A DNA stretch of 64,000 nt from Sporomusa malonica (GTDB lineage Bacteria; Bacillota; Negativicutes; Sporomusales; Sporomusaceae): assembly GCF_041428715.1 (NCBI RefSeq), contig NZ_CP155572.1, one strand, 5' to 3'. Both the position numbers and the translations under genes were made by a program. Numbering within the stretch: position 1 is the stretch's first letter; each line of letters starts with the position of its first letter. Shown piece by piece: positions 1-8,473 of this stretch. The notes below the pieces were generated by a model. That model did no database searches. It was not told the origin of the DNA and worked only from the letters and a program-made list of their open reading frames with translations.

Positions 1-102
1 GCTTTGCTTGCCGGTTTGCTTATGACTTGCCGCTGCTGAGTAACAGATTGCTGCAAACACTGTAACAATAAGCGCTAACATTACTGCACCATAGCCAATC
101 AT
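1..102 (-). CDS. ccmF: CcmF-like cytochrome c heme lyase, N-terminal fragment (runs off the window)
   Basis: Only the first 34 codons lie in the window. They encode one hydrophobic helix beginning MIGYGAVMLALIVTVFAA, as at the N-terminus of CcmF/NrfE heme lyases. The start codon overlaps the ccmE stop (ATGA overlap), so it is translationally coupled to ccmE and fits the usual ccmABCEF order. CcmF is the membrane component that ligates heme from holo-CcmE to apocytochrome c. Identity rests mainly on position in the operon; another small ccm membrane protein is possible. Confidence 0.55.
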   Translation of the reverse strand, partial: MIGYGAVMLALIVTVFAAICYSAAASHKQTGKQS

Positions 103-470
103 TTGTTCACACTCCCTTGGTATTTGGACGGACATTTCACCAGCAGCTTGTCTGCCTGGAATTGCCCATTGCTATATTTACCAATAGCCACGATGCCTGT
201 CGCTTGCTCTAGCCCCTCTGGTTTGACGCCCCGGTACACTACTGCCACTTCTTCACCGGCATCATCACGCAGCATAAACTGAGTTAATTTTCCATCTTCA
301 GTAGGCGTTATTTTAGGAGATGCCAATGTTCCTTTAACCTGAACAGCACTTTTTGCACTTTTTGCCTGCGAAAAGGTTACATAAGGTGTAACTGAGCTTT
401 GAAATACAAAAACGCTATAAGCGATAAACCCGGCAATAACTGCCAGACAAACCAGCCGGTACTTTTTCAT
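99..470 (-). CDS. ccmE: Cytochrome c maturation protein CcmE, CXXXY variant
   Basis: A 123-residue periplasmic heme chaperone with an N-terminal signal anchor (about residues 5-23) followed by a small OB-fold domain. It receives heme from CcmC/CcmAB and hands it to CcmF. The heme-attachment motif near the C-terminus reads C-P-S-K-Y: a cysteine stands where classical CcmE has the covalent-heme histidine (HXXXY). CXXXY CcmE proteins are a recognised variant in archaea and some anaerobic bacteria. The gene is short for the family because the tail after the motif is only a few residues. It overlaps ccmC upstream and the ccmF start downstream by 4 bp each. Confidence 0.9.
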   Translation of the reverse strand: MKKYRLVCLAVIAGFIAYSVFVFQSSVTPYVTFSQAKSAKSAVQVKGTLASPKITPTEDGKLTQFMLRDDAGEEVAVVYRGVKPEGLEQATGIVAIGKYSNGQFQADKLLVKCPSKYQGSVNK

Positions 471-1126
471 ATCGGTAGCCCCTTTCCTGACGGCGCTGTT
501 GCTCTGGCAACACTCCGGGTTATGAGTAAGCCATAGAGAGCCGTGGCCCCACCCACAGCAGCCAGCAGCACATACAGCATGATCGGCTCCATAGTTACCT
601 TGCCGGCACTGTTAAGCACAGGCTCTGGGTGCAGCGAAAAGTACATGCGCGGGATAATAAACATCAAGAATGGTACAGTTAAAAAGGATAACAGCGCATA
701 CACAGCACTCACGACCGCCCGCCGCTCCTCTTCTTCAATGGCTGTCCTAAGTGCCAGATAAGCACCGTAAATTAATAGCAAAATAAACACGGTCGTCTGC
801 CGGGGGTCCCAATTCCAATATGCTCCCCAGGTCAGCTTAGCAAAAACTGCACCGCTGACTGTCGCCAAGAGGCAAAATCCGAGCCCCAACCGGGCCGAGC
901 AGGCACTCACACAATCATATTTACGCTGCCTGGTTCTGAGATACTGCCCAGCTGCAGCGGCTGAAACCAGAAAGGCCAGTACTGACACCCAGGCAACAGG
1001 AATGTGAAAAAAGGCAATCCGGACAAGGTAACCCAGTCCCTCTGCCGGCGGCACCAGGTAAAATACAGCAAACATCACTCCGGCTATCCATACTGCAATT
1101 AATGATGCAACTATTCTAAAATTCAT
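467..1126 (-). CDS. ccmC: Heme exporter/transfer protein CcmC
   Basis: A six-helix membrane protein of the heme-handling family. The tryptophan-rich periplasmic motif W-G-A-Y-W-N-W-D-P-R-Q is present, and a conserved His lies in FFHIPVAW in the preceding loop; both serve heme binding and presentation to CcmE. The start at 1126 (MNFRIVA...) is preferred over the ATG at 1147 because AGGAGG sits 6-7 nt before it and this avoids a longer overlap with ccmB. It ends inside the ccmE start, so the genes are coupled. Confidence 0.9.
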   Translation of the reverse strand: MNFRIVASLIAVWIAGVMFAVFYLVPPAEGLGYLVRIAFFHIPVAWVSVLAFLVSAAAAGQYLRTRQRKYDCVSACSARLGLGFCLLATVSGAVFAKLTWGAYWNWDPRQTTVFILLLIYGAYLALRTAIEEEERRAVVSAVYALLSFLTVPFLMFIIPRMYFSLHPEPVLNSAGKVTMEPIMLYVLLAAVGGATALYGLLITRSVARATAPSGKGLPI

Positions 1127-1134
1127 ACATCCTC

Positions 1135-1812
1135 CTAATCCTGCCAAAGATAGTCAAACAAGAGTACTCCGGCGGCCACAACAGCGGCGTCATAGCCGGC
1201 CATAAACACCAATTCGCTTAATTCAGGTACACCGCCTGATAGAATCTTGGCCGTCGCACCAATGGCGCTTAAAAACTGTGGCAGCAGCACTGGAAAAGTA
1301 AGCACCGTAAAGATAGCCTGCTTACCTTGTGCGTACATAACCATAGCGGCTGTCAATGTAGACACAGTCGCTATTCCTGCACAGCCAAGCGCCAAAACGG
1401 TGATAAAGGGCAACCAATTCCCAACTTCGACGGCTAGAAAAATGGTAAACAGCGGCACCACCAGACAGGCCAAGCCGCTTAAAAGAGCTAGATTAAACAA
1501 CAATTTACCGAAAAAGACAGCTTGACCAGTAGCATATAATCGCAGACCCAGCAAGGTACCCGCTTCCTGCTCCTGGACAAACACCCGAGCTAAACCGGCC
1601 ATGGCACAGAAAAATAGCACAACCCAGAGAAGCGCGGCGGCTAATTCCGGTGGCAAAGCCGCTCCGGCTATCGCCATGCTGACACTTGACAACGCTGTCA
1701 GCGCGAACATAATTAGCGCTCCGGCAGCGTACCTTGTTCTCATTTCACATACCGCATCTTTGACCAAGACTGCCCATACGGCACTACTAAAGCTCAATTG
1801 TACTGTTGCCAT
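1135..1812 (-). CDS. ccmB: Heme ABC exporter permease CcmB
   Basis: A 225-residue membrane protein with about six hydrophobic segments, typical of CcmB, the permease partner of the CcmA ATPase that releases holo-CcmE from CcmC. The start at 1812 (MATVQLSF...) is chosen because GGAGG lies about 8 nt upstream; the longer frame to 1878 has no supporting ribosome-binding site and runs deep into ccmA. The start lies 26 bp inside the ccmA 3' end, so translation is probably coupled. Confidence 0.88.
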   Translation of the reverse strand: MATVQLSFSSAVWAVLVKDAVCEMRTRYAAGALIMFALTALSSVSMAIAGAALPPELAAALLWVVLFFCAMAGLARVFVQEQEAGTLLGLRLYATGQAVFFGKLLFNLALLSGLACLVVPLFTIFLAVEVGNWLPFITVLALGCAGIATVSTLTAAMVMYAQGKQAIFTVLTFPVLLPQFLSAIGATAKILSGGVPELSELVFMAGYDAAVVAAGVLLFDYLWQD

Positions 1813-2401
1813 ATAGAGCCTCCTCGACCTCGTTGGTAGCAAGTATAACAGCGGCATTCTGTCTGACTGCATCGGCAATCAACTCTTTTACAATGCTTCT
1901 CCCACTAACATCCAAGTTGGATGAAGGCTCGTCCAAGAGCCATACAGGCGGATTAATTGCCTTAATAACCGCCAGCTTTAACCGTTGCCGCATGCCTGTG
2001 GAGTAGGTGGCAACCATATCACACCCAGCTCCGCCTAACCCCATCTGACAGCATAACTTTTCAGCCTCAGACTTGGAACAGGCCACACCCCGCACCTTTG
2101 TCCAGAAGATAATATTTTCGATTCCCGTAAGCGCCGCATACATTGCCATATCAGGCGATACAAAACCAGTATAAGAAATTCGCTCTTTTGGGCTAGGTGT
2201 ATTGTCCAAAGTTAACCTAATCTGACCTGAGCTTGGTCGAACCAACCCCGCGATGATTTTAAGCAATGTAGACTTACCGGAACCATTACATCCTGTTACT
2301 GCCAAACACTGTCCACTAGCAACTTCGGCACTGATATTTGAAAACAGTAGCCTTTGGCCAAAACTTTTACCAATATTGTCGATTACAATTTTAATATACA
2401 T
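1787..2401 (-). CDS. ccmA: Heme exporter ATP-binding protein CcmA
   Basis: A compact 204-residue ABC ATPase, first gene of the ccm operon. Walker A is G-C-N-G-S-G-K-S-T near residues 37-45, the signature is the degenerate Y-S-T-G-M-R-Q-R typical of CcmA, and Walker B is V-W-L-L-D-E-P. With CcmB and CcmC it drives release of heme-loaded CcmE. The whole operon implies c-type cytochromes matured outside the cytoplasmic membrane. No CcmH/CcmI is visible in the part of the operon inside the window. Confidence 0.92.
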   Translation of the reverse strand: MYIKIVIDNIGKSFGQRLLFSNISAEVASGQCLAVTGCNGSGKSTLLKIIAGLVRPSSGQIRLTLDNTPSPKERISYTGFVSPDMAMYAALTGIENIIFWTKVRGVACSKSEAEKLCCQMGLGGAGCDMVATYSTGMRQRLKLAVIKAINPPVWLLDEPSSNLDVSGRSIVKELIADAVRQNAAVILATNEVEEALYGNSTIEL

Positions 2402-2434
2402 CTCTATCTACTCCACATAAGGAAGATTTATGAT

Positions 2435-2463
2435 ATTATACCATTTATTTCATAAGATAACAC
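2435..2463 (-). promoter_or_regulatory. Candidate sigma-A promoter of the ccm operon
   Basis: A perfect -10 TATAAT (revcomp of 2435-2440) lies 34 bp upstream of ccmA. A weak -35 GTGTTA is placed 17 bp further upstream (2458-2463). The -10 is strong, the -35 is poor, so an activator may contribute. Confidence 0.45.
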
Positions 2464-2486
2464 TCTTACCCACTTTGCCGCCGTAA

Positions 2487-2843
2487 TTACTTCTTCGAGC
2501 CTATTGATGTATTCCTAAATGAGTCAATGAGATGAAGCATAGCTAATACTGGGTGCTTATATATCATACGGGGTCCCGAATAGCGCATTACAGCGACAAT
2601 CTTATCCCTCATGGTTTTGCGGTAACAATGAACTGGACATTTAGCGCATACAGGTTTATCTTCACTAAAAATACAGCGTTGAAGCCGTTGCAGCGCATAT
2701 TCTAACAAACTGTTGCAATCATCACACAACCCCTCACGTGTTCGATGCTCTGCCTTGCAGTATATAATAATCATTTTTTCGATACTAACCCGCTCTCGCA
2801 AAATCCTTTTACCCAGCAAATTTATAGCCCCCGCCCAAATCAT
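2487..2843 (-). CDS. ygbA: YgbA_NO family protein (nitrous-oxide-stimulated promoter family)
   Basis: A 118-residue cytoplasmic protein matching the YgbA_NO family from end to end. Conserved elements are IIIYC...EHRT near residues 25-34, LCDDC around 40, CAKCPVHCY around 66-74 and the VMRYSGPRM motif around 85-93. The cysteine spacing (C-x2-C, C-x2-C-x3-C) suggests metal or Fe-S binding. E. coli ygbA is induced by nitrosative stress and a role in recovery from NO has been proposed; the exact activity is not settled. The upstream class II FNR/CRP-like promoter is consistent with control by an NO- or redox-sensing CRP-family regulator. RBS AGGGGA about 8 nt before the ATG. Confidence 0.85.
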   Translation of the reverse strand: MIWAGAINLLGKRILRERVSIEKMIIIYCKAEHRTREGLCDDCNSLLEYALQRLQRCIFSEDKPVCAKCPVHCYRKTMRDKIVAVMRYSGPRMIYKHPVLAMLHLIDSFRNTSIGSKK

Positions 2844-2980
2844 ACTTTATTCCCCTAACACAATCTGCTATCTAATCCCGGTATTTGAACCCCACCGCCA
2901 CAGGTACTATAAGTTTTGCATAGGTCATACCATGAATGTCATAACCATTGGTCTTTTCCACTTGCATCCTCTTTAGCATT

Positions 2981-3022
2981 ATTTTACAGAAAAATAATTG
3001 TCTTTGCAGTGATATTTATCAC
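2981..3022 (-). promoter_or_regulatory. Class II CRP/FNR-family promoter of ygbA
   Basis: The inverted repeat GTGATA-TT-TATCAC (3009-3022) fits the CRP/FNR half-site pattern GTGA-N6-TCAC. Its centre is 29.5 bp from the first base of a -10 hexamer TAAAAT (revcomp of 2981-2986), which puts the site exactly at -41.5 for a start near 2974. That is the canonical class II activator position. The resulting leader before ygbA is about 130 nt. Confidence 0.7.
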
Positions 3023-3159
3023 AATATTATGTGTATTGAAGACAAATATTTTGCCAGGAAGCTACGTCTAACACTTAAATAGATTGGCAACGAAAAGAAG
3101 CCACCAGTCAACACCAGCGGCTTATCTCCTGTTCCTTGAGGAGAAACAACATCCTGCTC

Positions 3160-3377
3160 TCAAAATGGACCCAATGATGTAATTAGTAACTGCGTTGGAG
3201 AAGTACTTGGCTCACACAGACTCAGCTTCTTCAGCGCAGTTTTTCTATCCGGGGTTATACCAGGTCTTGTTCAACTTCATAATAAATACCATTAATTGCT
3301 ACGCTGGCCCCTTCCCGCATAGCAATTGAAGCCTGACTTACTCTTATAAGGGATTTATTAAATCGTAAAGCGAACAC
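3160..3377 (-). pseudogene. Possible decayed small gene in two frames
   Basis: Two overlapping minus-strand frames look protein-like but have no ribosome-binding site. The first (3377-3255) reads VFALRFNKSLIRVSQASIAM and ends in EVEQDLV-stop. The second continues from about 3265 with PGITPDRKTALKKLSLCEPS and stops at 3160. A single-base insertion near 3258-3265 would fuse them into one frame of about 72 codons. The family is not recognised. The rest of the 2844-3410 gap holds the ygbA promoter and a small hairpin (3125-3144). Confidence 0.25.
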
Positions 3378-3410
3378 ATTAGGCTAACATTAGGGGGTTA
3401 TTTCAAGCTC

Positions 3411-4340
3411 TTACTGAAACAAAGACATTGACAAATAAATGACCACCGTTAATGTAATACTGCTACAAAGGGTAGATATCAGTACTGTTTGAGCTGCGAA
3501 CTCCGGCTCGTTGTCATATTCCAAAGCAAGTGCGGCACTATTCCGAGATGAAGGCATTGCACTGGCAATCCACAGCGCCTGGGCAACCGTCCCATGTAAA
3601 TCTAGAATTGTAATCAGTAAAAGCGCAAGCACCGGGGATATTATTAATCGAATAATACCGCTCAGTATCACATTCCATGTATTACGATAAAACCTGACAT
3701 TGGCAACTTGGGCTCCGATTGAAACTAGCGCTATAGCCAGCATACCACTTGACACTGTATTTATGGGTATCCATATGAAATCAGGTATTTTCACCTGAAA
3801 TATATTAAATATTAGTCCTAAAATAAATGTATATAAGATAGGCAACTTTACAAATTGTAATGCTGTTTTCTTTAGACCGACACTGGCAGCACTAGCATTT
3901 ATCAACCCATACGTAAAGGTGACGAATATTTCAAACAACACTACAATCATCTGAATTGACATAGCCAGCGGATTGTGGTGAAATGCCAGATCATTAACAG
4001 GTATGCCAACATTTCCATTGTTGGTAAGTGCAATACTATTTGAAAAGCTAGCAACCATCTTCTGGTTATGCTTACTTAGTTTGCTAACAATCATTCCAAG
4101 CAGACAAAGTATACTAAAATGAATTATCAAAAAACCGAATACACTCAATAATAACCAAGGAGTAGCTTTCGCCTCATATATTTTGACAAAGGTTAACGCA
4201 GGCAGGTAAAAATAGAGGATTAGCTTTGAGAATGTTCTCATCTCAAACTGAAAGGCGCGGTGCAAAATAGCTCCCACCCCAATTAATAGAACAATCGGCA
4301 AAATAACTTGCTGCAGGATATGTGAGATAAACACCGCCAT
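3411..4340 (-). CDS. AEC-family transporter (auxin efflux carrier/malate permease type)
   Basis: A 309-residue membrane protein with about ten hydrophobic segments and the central conserved loop S-N-S-I-A-L-T-N-N-G-N-V-G-I-P of the AEC family, whose bacterial members move malate, malonate or other dicarboxylates. It lies 167 bp downstream of the HMG-CoA-lyase-like gene on the same strand, so it may export or import an acid belonging to that module. A run of five G abuts the ATG at 4340, so the GTG two codons later (4334) is an equally likely start. Confidence 0.8.
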   Translation of the reverse strand: MAVFISHILQQVILPIVLLIGVGAILHRAFQFEMRTFSKLILYFYLPALTFVKIYEAKATPWLLLSVFGFLIIHFSILCLLGMIVSKLSKHNQKMVASFSNSIALTNNGNVGIPVNDLAFHHNPLAMSIQMIVVLFEIFVTFTYGLINASAASVGLKKTALQFVKLPILYTFILGLIFNIFQVKIPDFIWIPINTVSSGMLAIALVSIGAQVANVRFYRNTWNVILSGIIRLIISPVLALLLITILDLHGTVAQALWIASAMPSSRNSAALALEYDNEPEFAAQTVLISTLCSSITLTVVIYLSMSLFQ

Positions 4341-4456
4341 CCCCCTTTTTTAGTCAAGCAATCAAGTGTACAATTCTCACGGCTTTTCGATCTGTCTCTC
4401 CCATTATAGCTATAAGCTACCAAAATAGTAAACCGTACAATGCTGATACTATGGAG

Positions 4457-4491
4457 ATAGGCGATCAGCCCCTAAAGGCCTGACCGCCTAT
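4457..4491 (-). terminator. Hairpin between the lyase and AEC genes
   Basis: The arms ATAGGCG (4457-4463) and CGCCTAT (4485-4491) pair, and inner TCAG/CTGA extends the stem. No T-run follows on either strand, so this is an attenuator or RNA-stability hairpin rather than a strong terminator. Confidence 0.4.
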
Positions 4492-4507
4492 AATCAATCA
4501 AACAGGA

Positions 4508-5428
4508 CTATATATGTTTATATGAACAAGCATAGGCCATGCGACTCGTCAATACATCCTGAACTTTCTCGCGTACTATTCTGGTTGCTTCAATATACTT
4601 GCTTAAATCAATATCCGTTTTTATCCCCATAGCATGAAACATGTTGATTAGATCTTCGGTTGCAGCGTTACCGGCCGCACCGGGAGCAAACGGACATCCC
4701 CCAAGACCACCTACAGAAGCCTCAAAAATGGTGATTCCTGCCTCTAACCCTGCTAAAGTGTTCGCGAGAGCCATGCCGCGCGTATCATGCAGATGTAAAC
4801 CCACTTCAACATTGGAGAACGTGGTTTTCACTTTGGACGCAAGATTGTAAACCAATAAGGGGTCAGCCACACCGATGGTATCACATAATACAACAGTTTT
4901 TATCCCTAATTTCACGGCTTCCTGAATGAGATTAGTCACCAAACCGTCATCCACTCTGCCTAAGAACGGACATCCAAAAGATGTAGCGACATCCAACCTG
5001 ACTTTTAAGTCAGGCAATTCTTTTACGATGTTGCTTAGATCTTCTAATGATTGTATGTGTGTCCGATTAATGTTTTCCAGGTTGTGTTTTTCACTGGCGG
5101 AAATTACATACGATACTTCCCGTATCCCTGTAGAATAAGCTTTTTTGCCACCGGTAAGATTGGGGACCAAGGCGATTGGCTTAAAAGCTGTATTTTGGTA
5201 CTTGCTAGCAACAGTCTCCGCAACTTGCGCCGCATCTGCCATTTGCGGAATAGCTTTAGGGTGAACGAAAGATGTTACTTCCATCGAAGTCACGCCTGCC
5301 GCAACCATAGTTTCAATGATACTCAACTTCGTCTCTGTAGCAATATATTGTTTAATATTTTGAAAGCCGTCTCTAGGTCCTACCTCAACAATTTTAACTT
5401 GCTCCGGCAATGTAAACAAATTCTTCAC
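4508..5428 (-). CDS. Hydroxymethylglutaryl-CoA lyase-family enzyme
   Basis: A 306-residue TIM-barrel lyase of the HMGL family. HMG-CoA lyase cleaves 3-hydroxy-3-methylglutaryl-CoA to acetyl-CoA and acetoacetate. The N-terminal metal/catalytic motif is V-G-P-R-D-G-F-Q (Asp about 20), the metal histidines are in H-L-H-D near 212-214, and the signature loop S-V-G-G-L-G-G-C-P-F carries the catalytic Cys (about 245). It sits 19 bp after a class III CoA-transferase that could make its acyl-CoA substrate. Related lyases act on other branched hydroxyacyl-CoAs, so the exact substrate is open. Member of a sigma-54-controlled operon. Confidence 0.85.
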   Translation of the reverse strand: MKNLFTLPEQVKIVEVGPRDGFQNIKQYIATETKLSIIETMVAAGVTSMEVTSFVHPKAIPQMADAAQVAETVASKYQNTAFKPIALVPNLTGGKKAYSTGIREVSYVISASEKHNLENINRTHIQSLEDLSNIVKELPDLKVRLDVATSFGCPFLGRVDDGLVTNLIQEAVKLGIKTVVLCDTIGVADPLLVYNLASKVKTTFSNVEVGLHLHDTRGMALANTLAGLEAGITIFEASVGGLGGCPFAPGAAGNAATEDLINMFHAMGIKTDIDLSKYIEATRIVREKVQDVLTSRMAYACSYKHI

Positions 5429-5447
5429 TCCTGTCTGGATCCAAAAA

Positions 5448-6647
5448 TTAGATTACGCCTTCTTCTTTAAGAGCCTGGAGGTCACTGTCCGTAAGCCCAA
5501 GCAGTCTAGAGAGCACTTCTTGGTTGTGCTCGCCCAAAGCAGGCGATGGTGTCCGAATACCTGGTTTTGTATCGGAAAGCTTAATATGAGAGCCGGTAAG
5601 TTTGATGGAACCGGCCTTGGGGTGTTCTGTTTGTACAAACATCTCTCTTGCTCCAGCAATGTGAGGATCGTTAGCTACCTGCTCAATCGTATAGATAGGT
5701 GCAGCAGGAATCCCGGTAGCTAATAGTTGTTCGACTATTTCGCTGACAGTCCGGGAACAAGTCCATTCCTCTACGATCTTCTTCACTGCAACATGATTTT
5801 TTACCCGGTCGCGCGTACGTTGATACTCAGGATGGTCAGCTAGCTCGGGACGACCTATCACGCCGCAGAACAGTTGCCATAATTTATCATTGCCGCCTGC
5901 AATAATAACTAGATCATCCTTAGCTTGGAATGAGTCATAAGGATAAACCGATTCATAACGGTTACCTATGCGCTGCGGCAGCCGATTTTCCGTGAAATAA
6001 ATCATATTTATGATTTCCAGGCTTGCAACTGCCGAATCAACTAAAGCTACGTCAACTTTCTGTCCCTTCTGAGTATAAGTCCTATTATGCACGGCTGATA
6101 AAATACCAATGGCTGCCGACAGACCTCCCAAAACATCCCCCATAGCTGTTCCTGACCGGGTAGGCTGGCCGCCCGGCCAGCCGGTGGTGCTCATCAACCC
6201 ACTCATAGCCTGGGCAATAATGTCATAGCCAGGACGCTTGGTATATGGTCCAGAGTGTCCGAATCCCGAGATGGCTGCATAAATAATTCCTGGGTTAATT
6301 TCTTTTAACACATCATAGCCCAAGCCAAGCTTTTCCATGGTGCCAGGACGATAATTTTCAATTACTATGTCGGCATTTTTTACAAGGCCTATAAAAATTT
6401 CCTTGCCTTTAGAAGATTTTAAATTTAGGGTTACTCCCTTTTTATTACGGTTTAAGTTCATAAAATAGGCGCTTTCCCCATTTAAAAAAGGACCCATTTG
6501 TCGTTCATCAGCGCCTGTGCCTGCCTGTTCAATCTTAATTACATTAGCACCCATGTCTGCAAGCATCATGGTACAAAACGGGCCCGCCAAGACCCTAGTC
6601 AAATCTAATACCGTTAAGCCTTCCAGCGCACCTTTTCTATCCAACAT
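5448..6647 (-). CDS. CaiB/BaiF class III CoA-transferase
   Basis: A 399-residue family III CoA-transferase. The N-terminal LDLTRVLAGPFCTMMLADMG motif is the family hallmark, and the catalytic Asp is in A-M-G-D-V-L-G-G (Asp about 171). These enzymes move CoA between carboxylic acids through an aspartyl-CoA anhydride. Its neighbour is an HMG-CoA-lyase-like enzyme, so a plausible role is activation of a hydroxy-dicarboxylate such as 3-hydroxy-3-methylglutarate, as proposed for mammalian SUGCT. The substrate is inferred from context only. Confidence 0.85.
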   Translation of the reverse strand: MLDRKGALEGLTVLDLTRVLAGPFCTMMLADMGANVIKIEQAGTGADERQMGPFLNGESAYFMNLNRNKKGVTLNLKSSKGKEIFIGLVKNADIVIENYRPGTMEKLGLGYDVLKEINPGIIYAAISGFGHSGPYTKRPGYDIIAQAMSGLMSTTGWPGGQPTRSGTAMGDVLGGLSAAIGILSAVHNRTYTQKGQKVDVALVDSAVASLEIINMIYFTENRLPQRIGNRYESVYPYDSFQAKDDLVIIAGGNDKLWQLFCGVIGRPELADHPEYQRTRDRVKNHVAVKKIVEEWTCSRTVSEIVEQLLATGIPAAPIYTIEQVANDPHIAGAREMFVQTEHPKAGSIKLTGSHIKLSDTKPGIRTPSPALGEHNQEVLSRLLGLTDSDLQALKEEGVI

Positions 6648-6728
6648 AATTACCTCTCCCTTACAAACTTTATATTAAACAATAACTTTTTCAAAGATAT
6701 ACGTAAGCAGGCGCTAATTTTCACCTTA

Positions 6729-8057
6729 CTAAGAGTGCGGTTTTTCCAAAGGATCCTCGACAGGTTCGATGATTGTAGAAACAATCAGCAGACAGATGAA
6801 TGAACCGAACGCCAAAGAGGCAAAAACCACATCCCAGTTAAATTTGTCCAGAATCATTCCCACTATCAGCGGAAAGCATGTTCCCCCCAGTTGTCCGCCG
6901 GTATTAACGATGCCCCAGGCAACCGGATAAGCCTCTTTAGTAGTCCGCCCCATAGGATAAACTGCAAAAGCCGAATATCCTACGCTAAGCAAGAATCCTG
7001 TGCCAAATAAAAGCAATGCCAATAAATATGCGTCGGCAGGAGCATATACCAAGGAATACATCATGATAGTCGTTGACAGTGCGGTAACCATCATAAGCGG
7101 CTTACGACGCTTATTTAAGAATCTGTCCGAAACCCAGCCACCGAGAAAATTTCCTACCACAGTTCCGGCGAAGGGGGATGCAGACACAAATGCCGTCTTC
7201 ATGATTGCAAATTGCTTGACATTCACCAGGTAGCTAGGAAGCCAAGACATCAGCACACTGACAATACCAACCATGAAGAAGTAACCCATTGCAGCCCCAT
7301 ATATATCCCAAGAACGAAATATCTGCTTGGAATTGACAAGAGGTTCGACTTTTTTGGCGCGTACGATTTTATCCAACCACCAGAGCTTGTATTCGCTCTT
7401 TTTTTCTGTATTTTTCTTTTCCATCGCTACATTTTCAGAACTATGGATATACTCTACTTCCTTTTGTGAAACAAATCTGCTTTCTTCCGGTTTATTGTTT
7501 ACCATGATATACCAAAATACAGATAAGAGCACTCCCGGGATCATGAACGCGATGAAAATCTCTCGCCAGCCAAATGTGAGTATGATCCATGCACATATCG
7601 GGGGAACAATCAACGGACCAAGCTTCGATCCCGCCAGGAACATTCCTGTGGCTGTTCCTTTTTCCTTTGGCGGGAACCATTGATTAATTGTTGTCGTACA
7701 GCCGACTACGACGGGCGATTCAGCCAGTCCTATCAACAGACGGAGAGCCTTAAAATGAAACGCGTTGCCGGCAAATCCAAGAAGTCCGGTGAAGATAGAA
7801 GTTAATAACATTCCCATGCTAAACATAGATCGCATACCAAACTTACGGATCAGAAAACCTGAAGGGATTTGCCCGATTGAATACCCAGCGAAAAACAAAC
7901 TGATAATAGCGCCTGCCTCGGTATTACTCATTGCAAACTCTTTTCTGATATACGGTAAAGCAAACCCGATATTCGCACGATCAGCATTCGCTATAGTATA
8001 GATTACAAAGATAAATGCCATCACCCACCAACGATACTGTGTCATTTTGCCTGACAT
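6729..8057 (-). CDS. MFS transporter, anion:cation symporter (ExuT/galactonate-type) family
   Basis: A 442-residue, 12-helix major facilitator. The N-terminal segment YTIANADRANIGFALPYIRK is typical of the ACS family, which carries organic acids such as hexuronates, tartrate and phthalate. The start at 8057 (MSGKMTQYRWW) is preferred over GTG 8123: it has GAGG about 8 nt upstream and gives the normal family length. It is the first gene after the -24/-12 promoter and precedes the CoA-transferase, so it is the probable uptake system of the module. Confidence 0.82.
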   Translation of the reverse strand: MSGKMTQYRWWVMAFIFVIYTIANADRANIGFALPYIRKEFAMSNTEAGAIISLFFAGYSIGQIPSGFLIRKFGMRSMFSMGMLLTSIFTGLLGFAGNAFHFKALRLLIGLAESPVVVGCTTTINQWFPPKEKGTATGMFLAGSKLGPLIVPPICAWIILTFGWREIFIAFMIPGVLLSVFWYIMVNNKPEESRFVSQKEVEYIHSSENVAMEKKNTEKKSEYKLWWLDKIVRAKKVEPLVNSKQIFRSWDIYGAAMGYFFMVGIVSVLMSWLPSYLVNVKQFAIMKTAFVSASPFAGTVVGNFLGGWVSDRFLNKRRKPLMMVTALSTTIMMYSLVYAPADAYLLALLLFGTGFLLSVGYSAFAVYPMGRTTKEAYPVAWGIVNTGGQLGGTCFPLIVGMILDKFNWDVVFASLAFGSFICLLIVSTIIEPVEDPLEKPHS

Positions 8058-8193
8058 TTTTTTCGCCTCTTTCTTTTCAAATTCTTTCTTTTTTAGCGTT
8101 TCATAATCGGGTTCTGGAATCACCTTATTCTAGACACGTTTACCATTATAAATACCCGCACCCCCAATCTAGTTCTTTCATGCTATATACATC

Positions 8194-8208
8194 GCAAAAA
8201 GCATGCCA
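8194..8208 (-). promoter_or_regulatory. Sigma-54 (-24/-12) promoter of the MFS/CoA-transferase/lyase operon
   Basis: On the minus strand TGGCATG-CTTT-TTGC matches the RpoN consensus TGGCAYG-N4-TTGC, with GG and GC exactly 10 bp apart. Transcription should start near 8183, about 125 nt before the preferred MFS start. The adjacent gene encodes a sigma-54 activator. Confidence 0.85.
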
Positions 8209-8311
8209 ACACGAAAACTCTTCAAAATTCACTATATTTCGCGATGCACTTTTCAATTTTGGAATTTCCATCAAACAACGACAGTTCACAAGCCCTTTAG
8301 ATTATCCGATA

Positions 8312-8343
8312 AATTTCTGTTTTCATTTATGGAAACAGAAATT
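8312..8343. promoter_or_regulatory. Candidate upstream activator site for the PrpR-type regulator
   Basis: A perfect 11-bp inverted repeat, AATTTCTGTTT (8312-8322) and AAACAGAAATT (8333-8343), is centred about 125 bp upstream of the -24/-12 element, the usual place for an enhancer bound by a sigma-54 activator. A second smaller palindrome TGGAA-T-TTCCA lies at 8260-8270. Assignment to the regulator is inference. Confidence 0.5.
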
Positions 8344-8385
8344 CTTATTTTGGAACAAGCTTCAAAGGTATGACAGCATAAGAAA

Positions 8386-8418
8386 AAGGTTCCGTAAACC
8401 AAAAGTTTACGGAACCTT
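8386..8418 (-). terminator. Rho-independent terminator of the PrpR-type regulator gene
   Basis: Perfect 14-bp stem AAGGTTCCGTAAAC/GTTTACGGAACCTT with a 5-nt loop, followed on the minus strand by TTTTTC. It separates the regulator from the enhancer/promoter region of the operon it probably controls. Confidence 0.8.
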
Positions 8419-8473
8419 ACTTCAATAAGATGCCCCGGAATACTAAATCAGTATTTAAACCTACGAACTCTTG

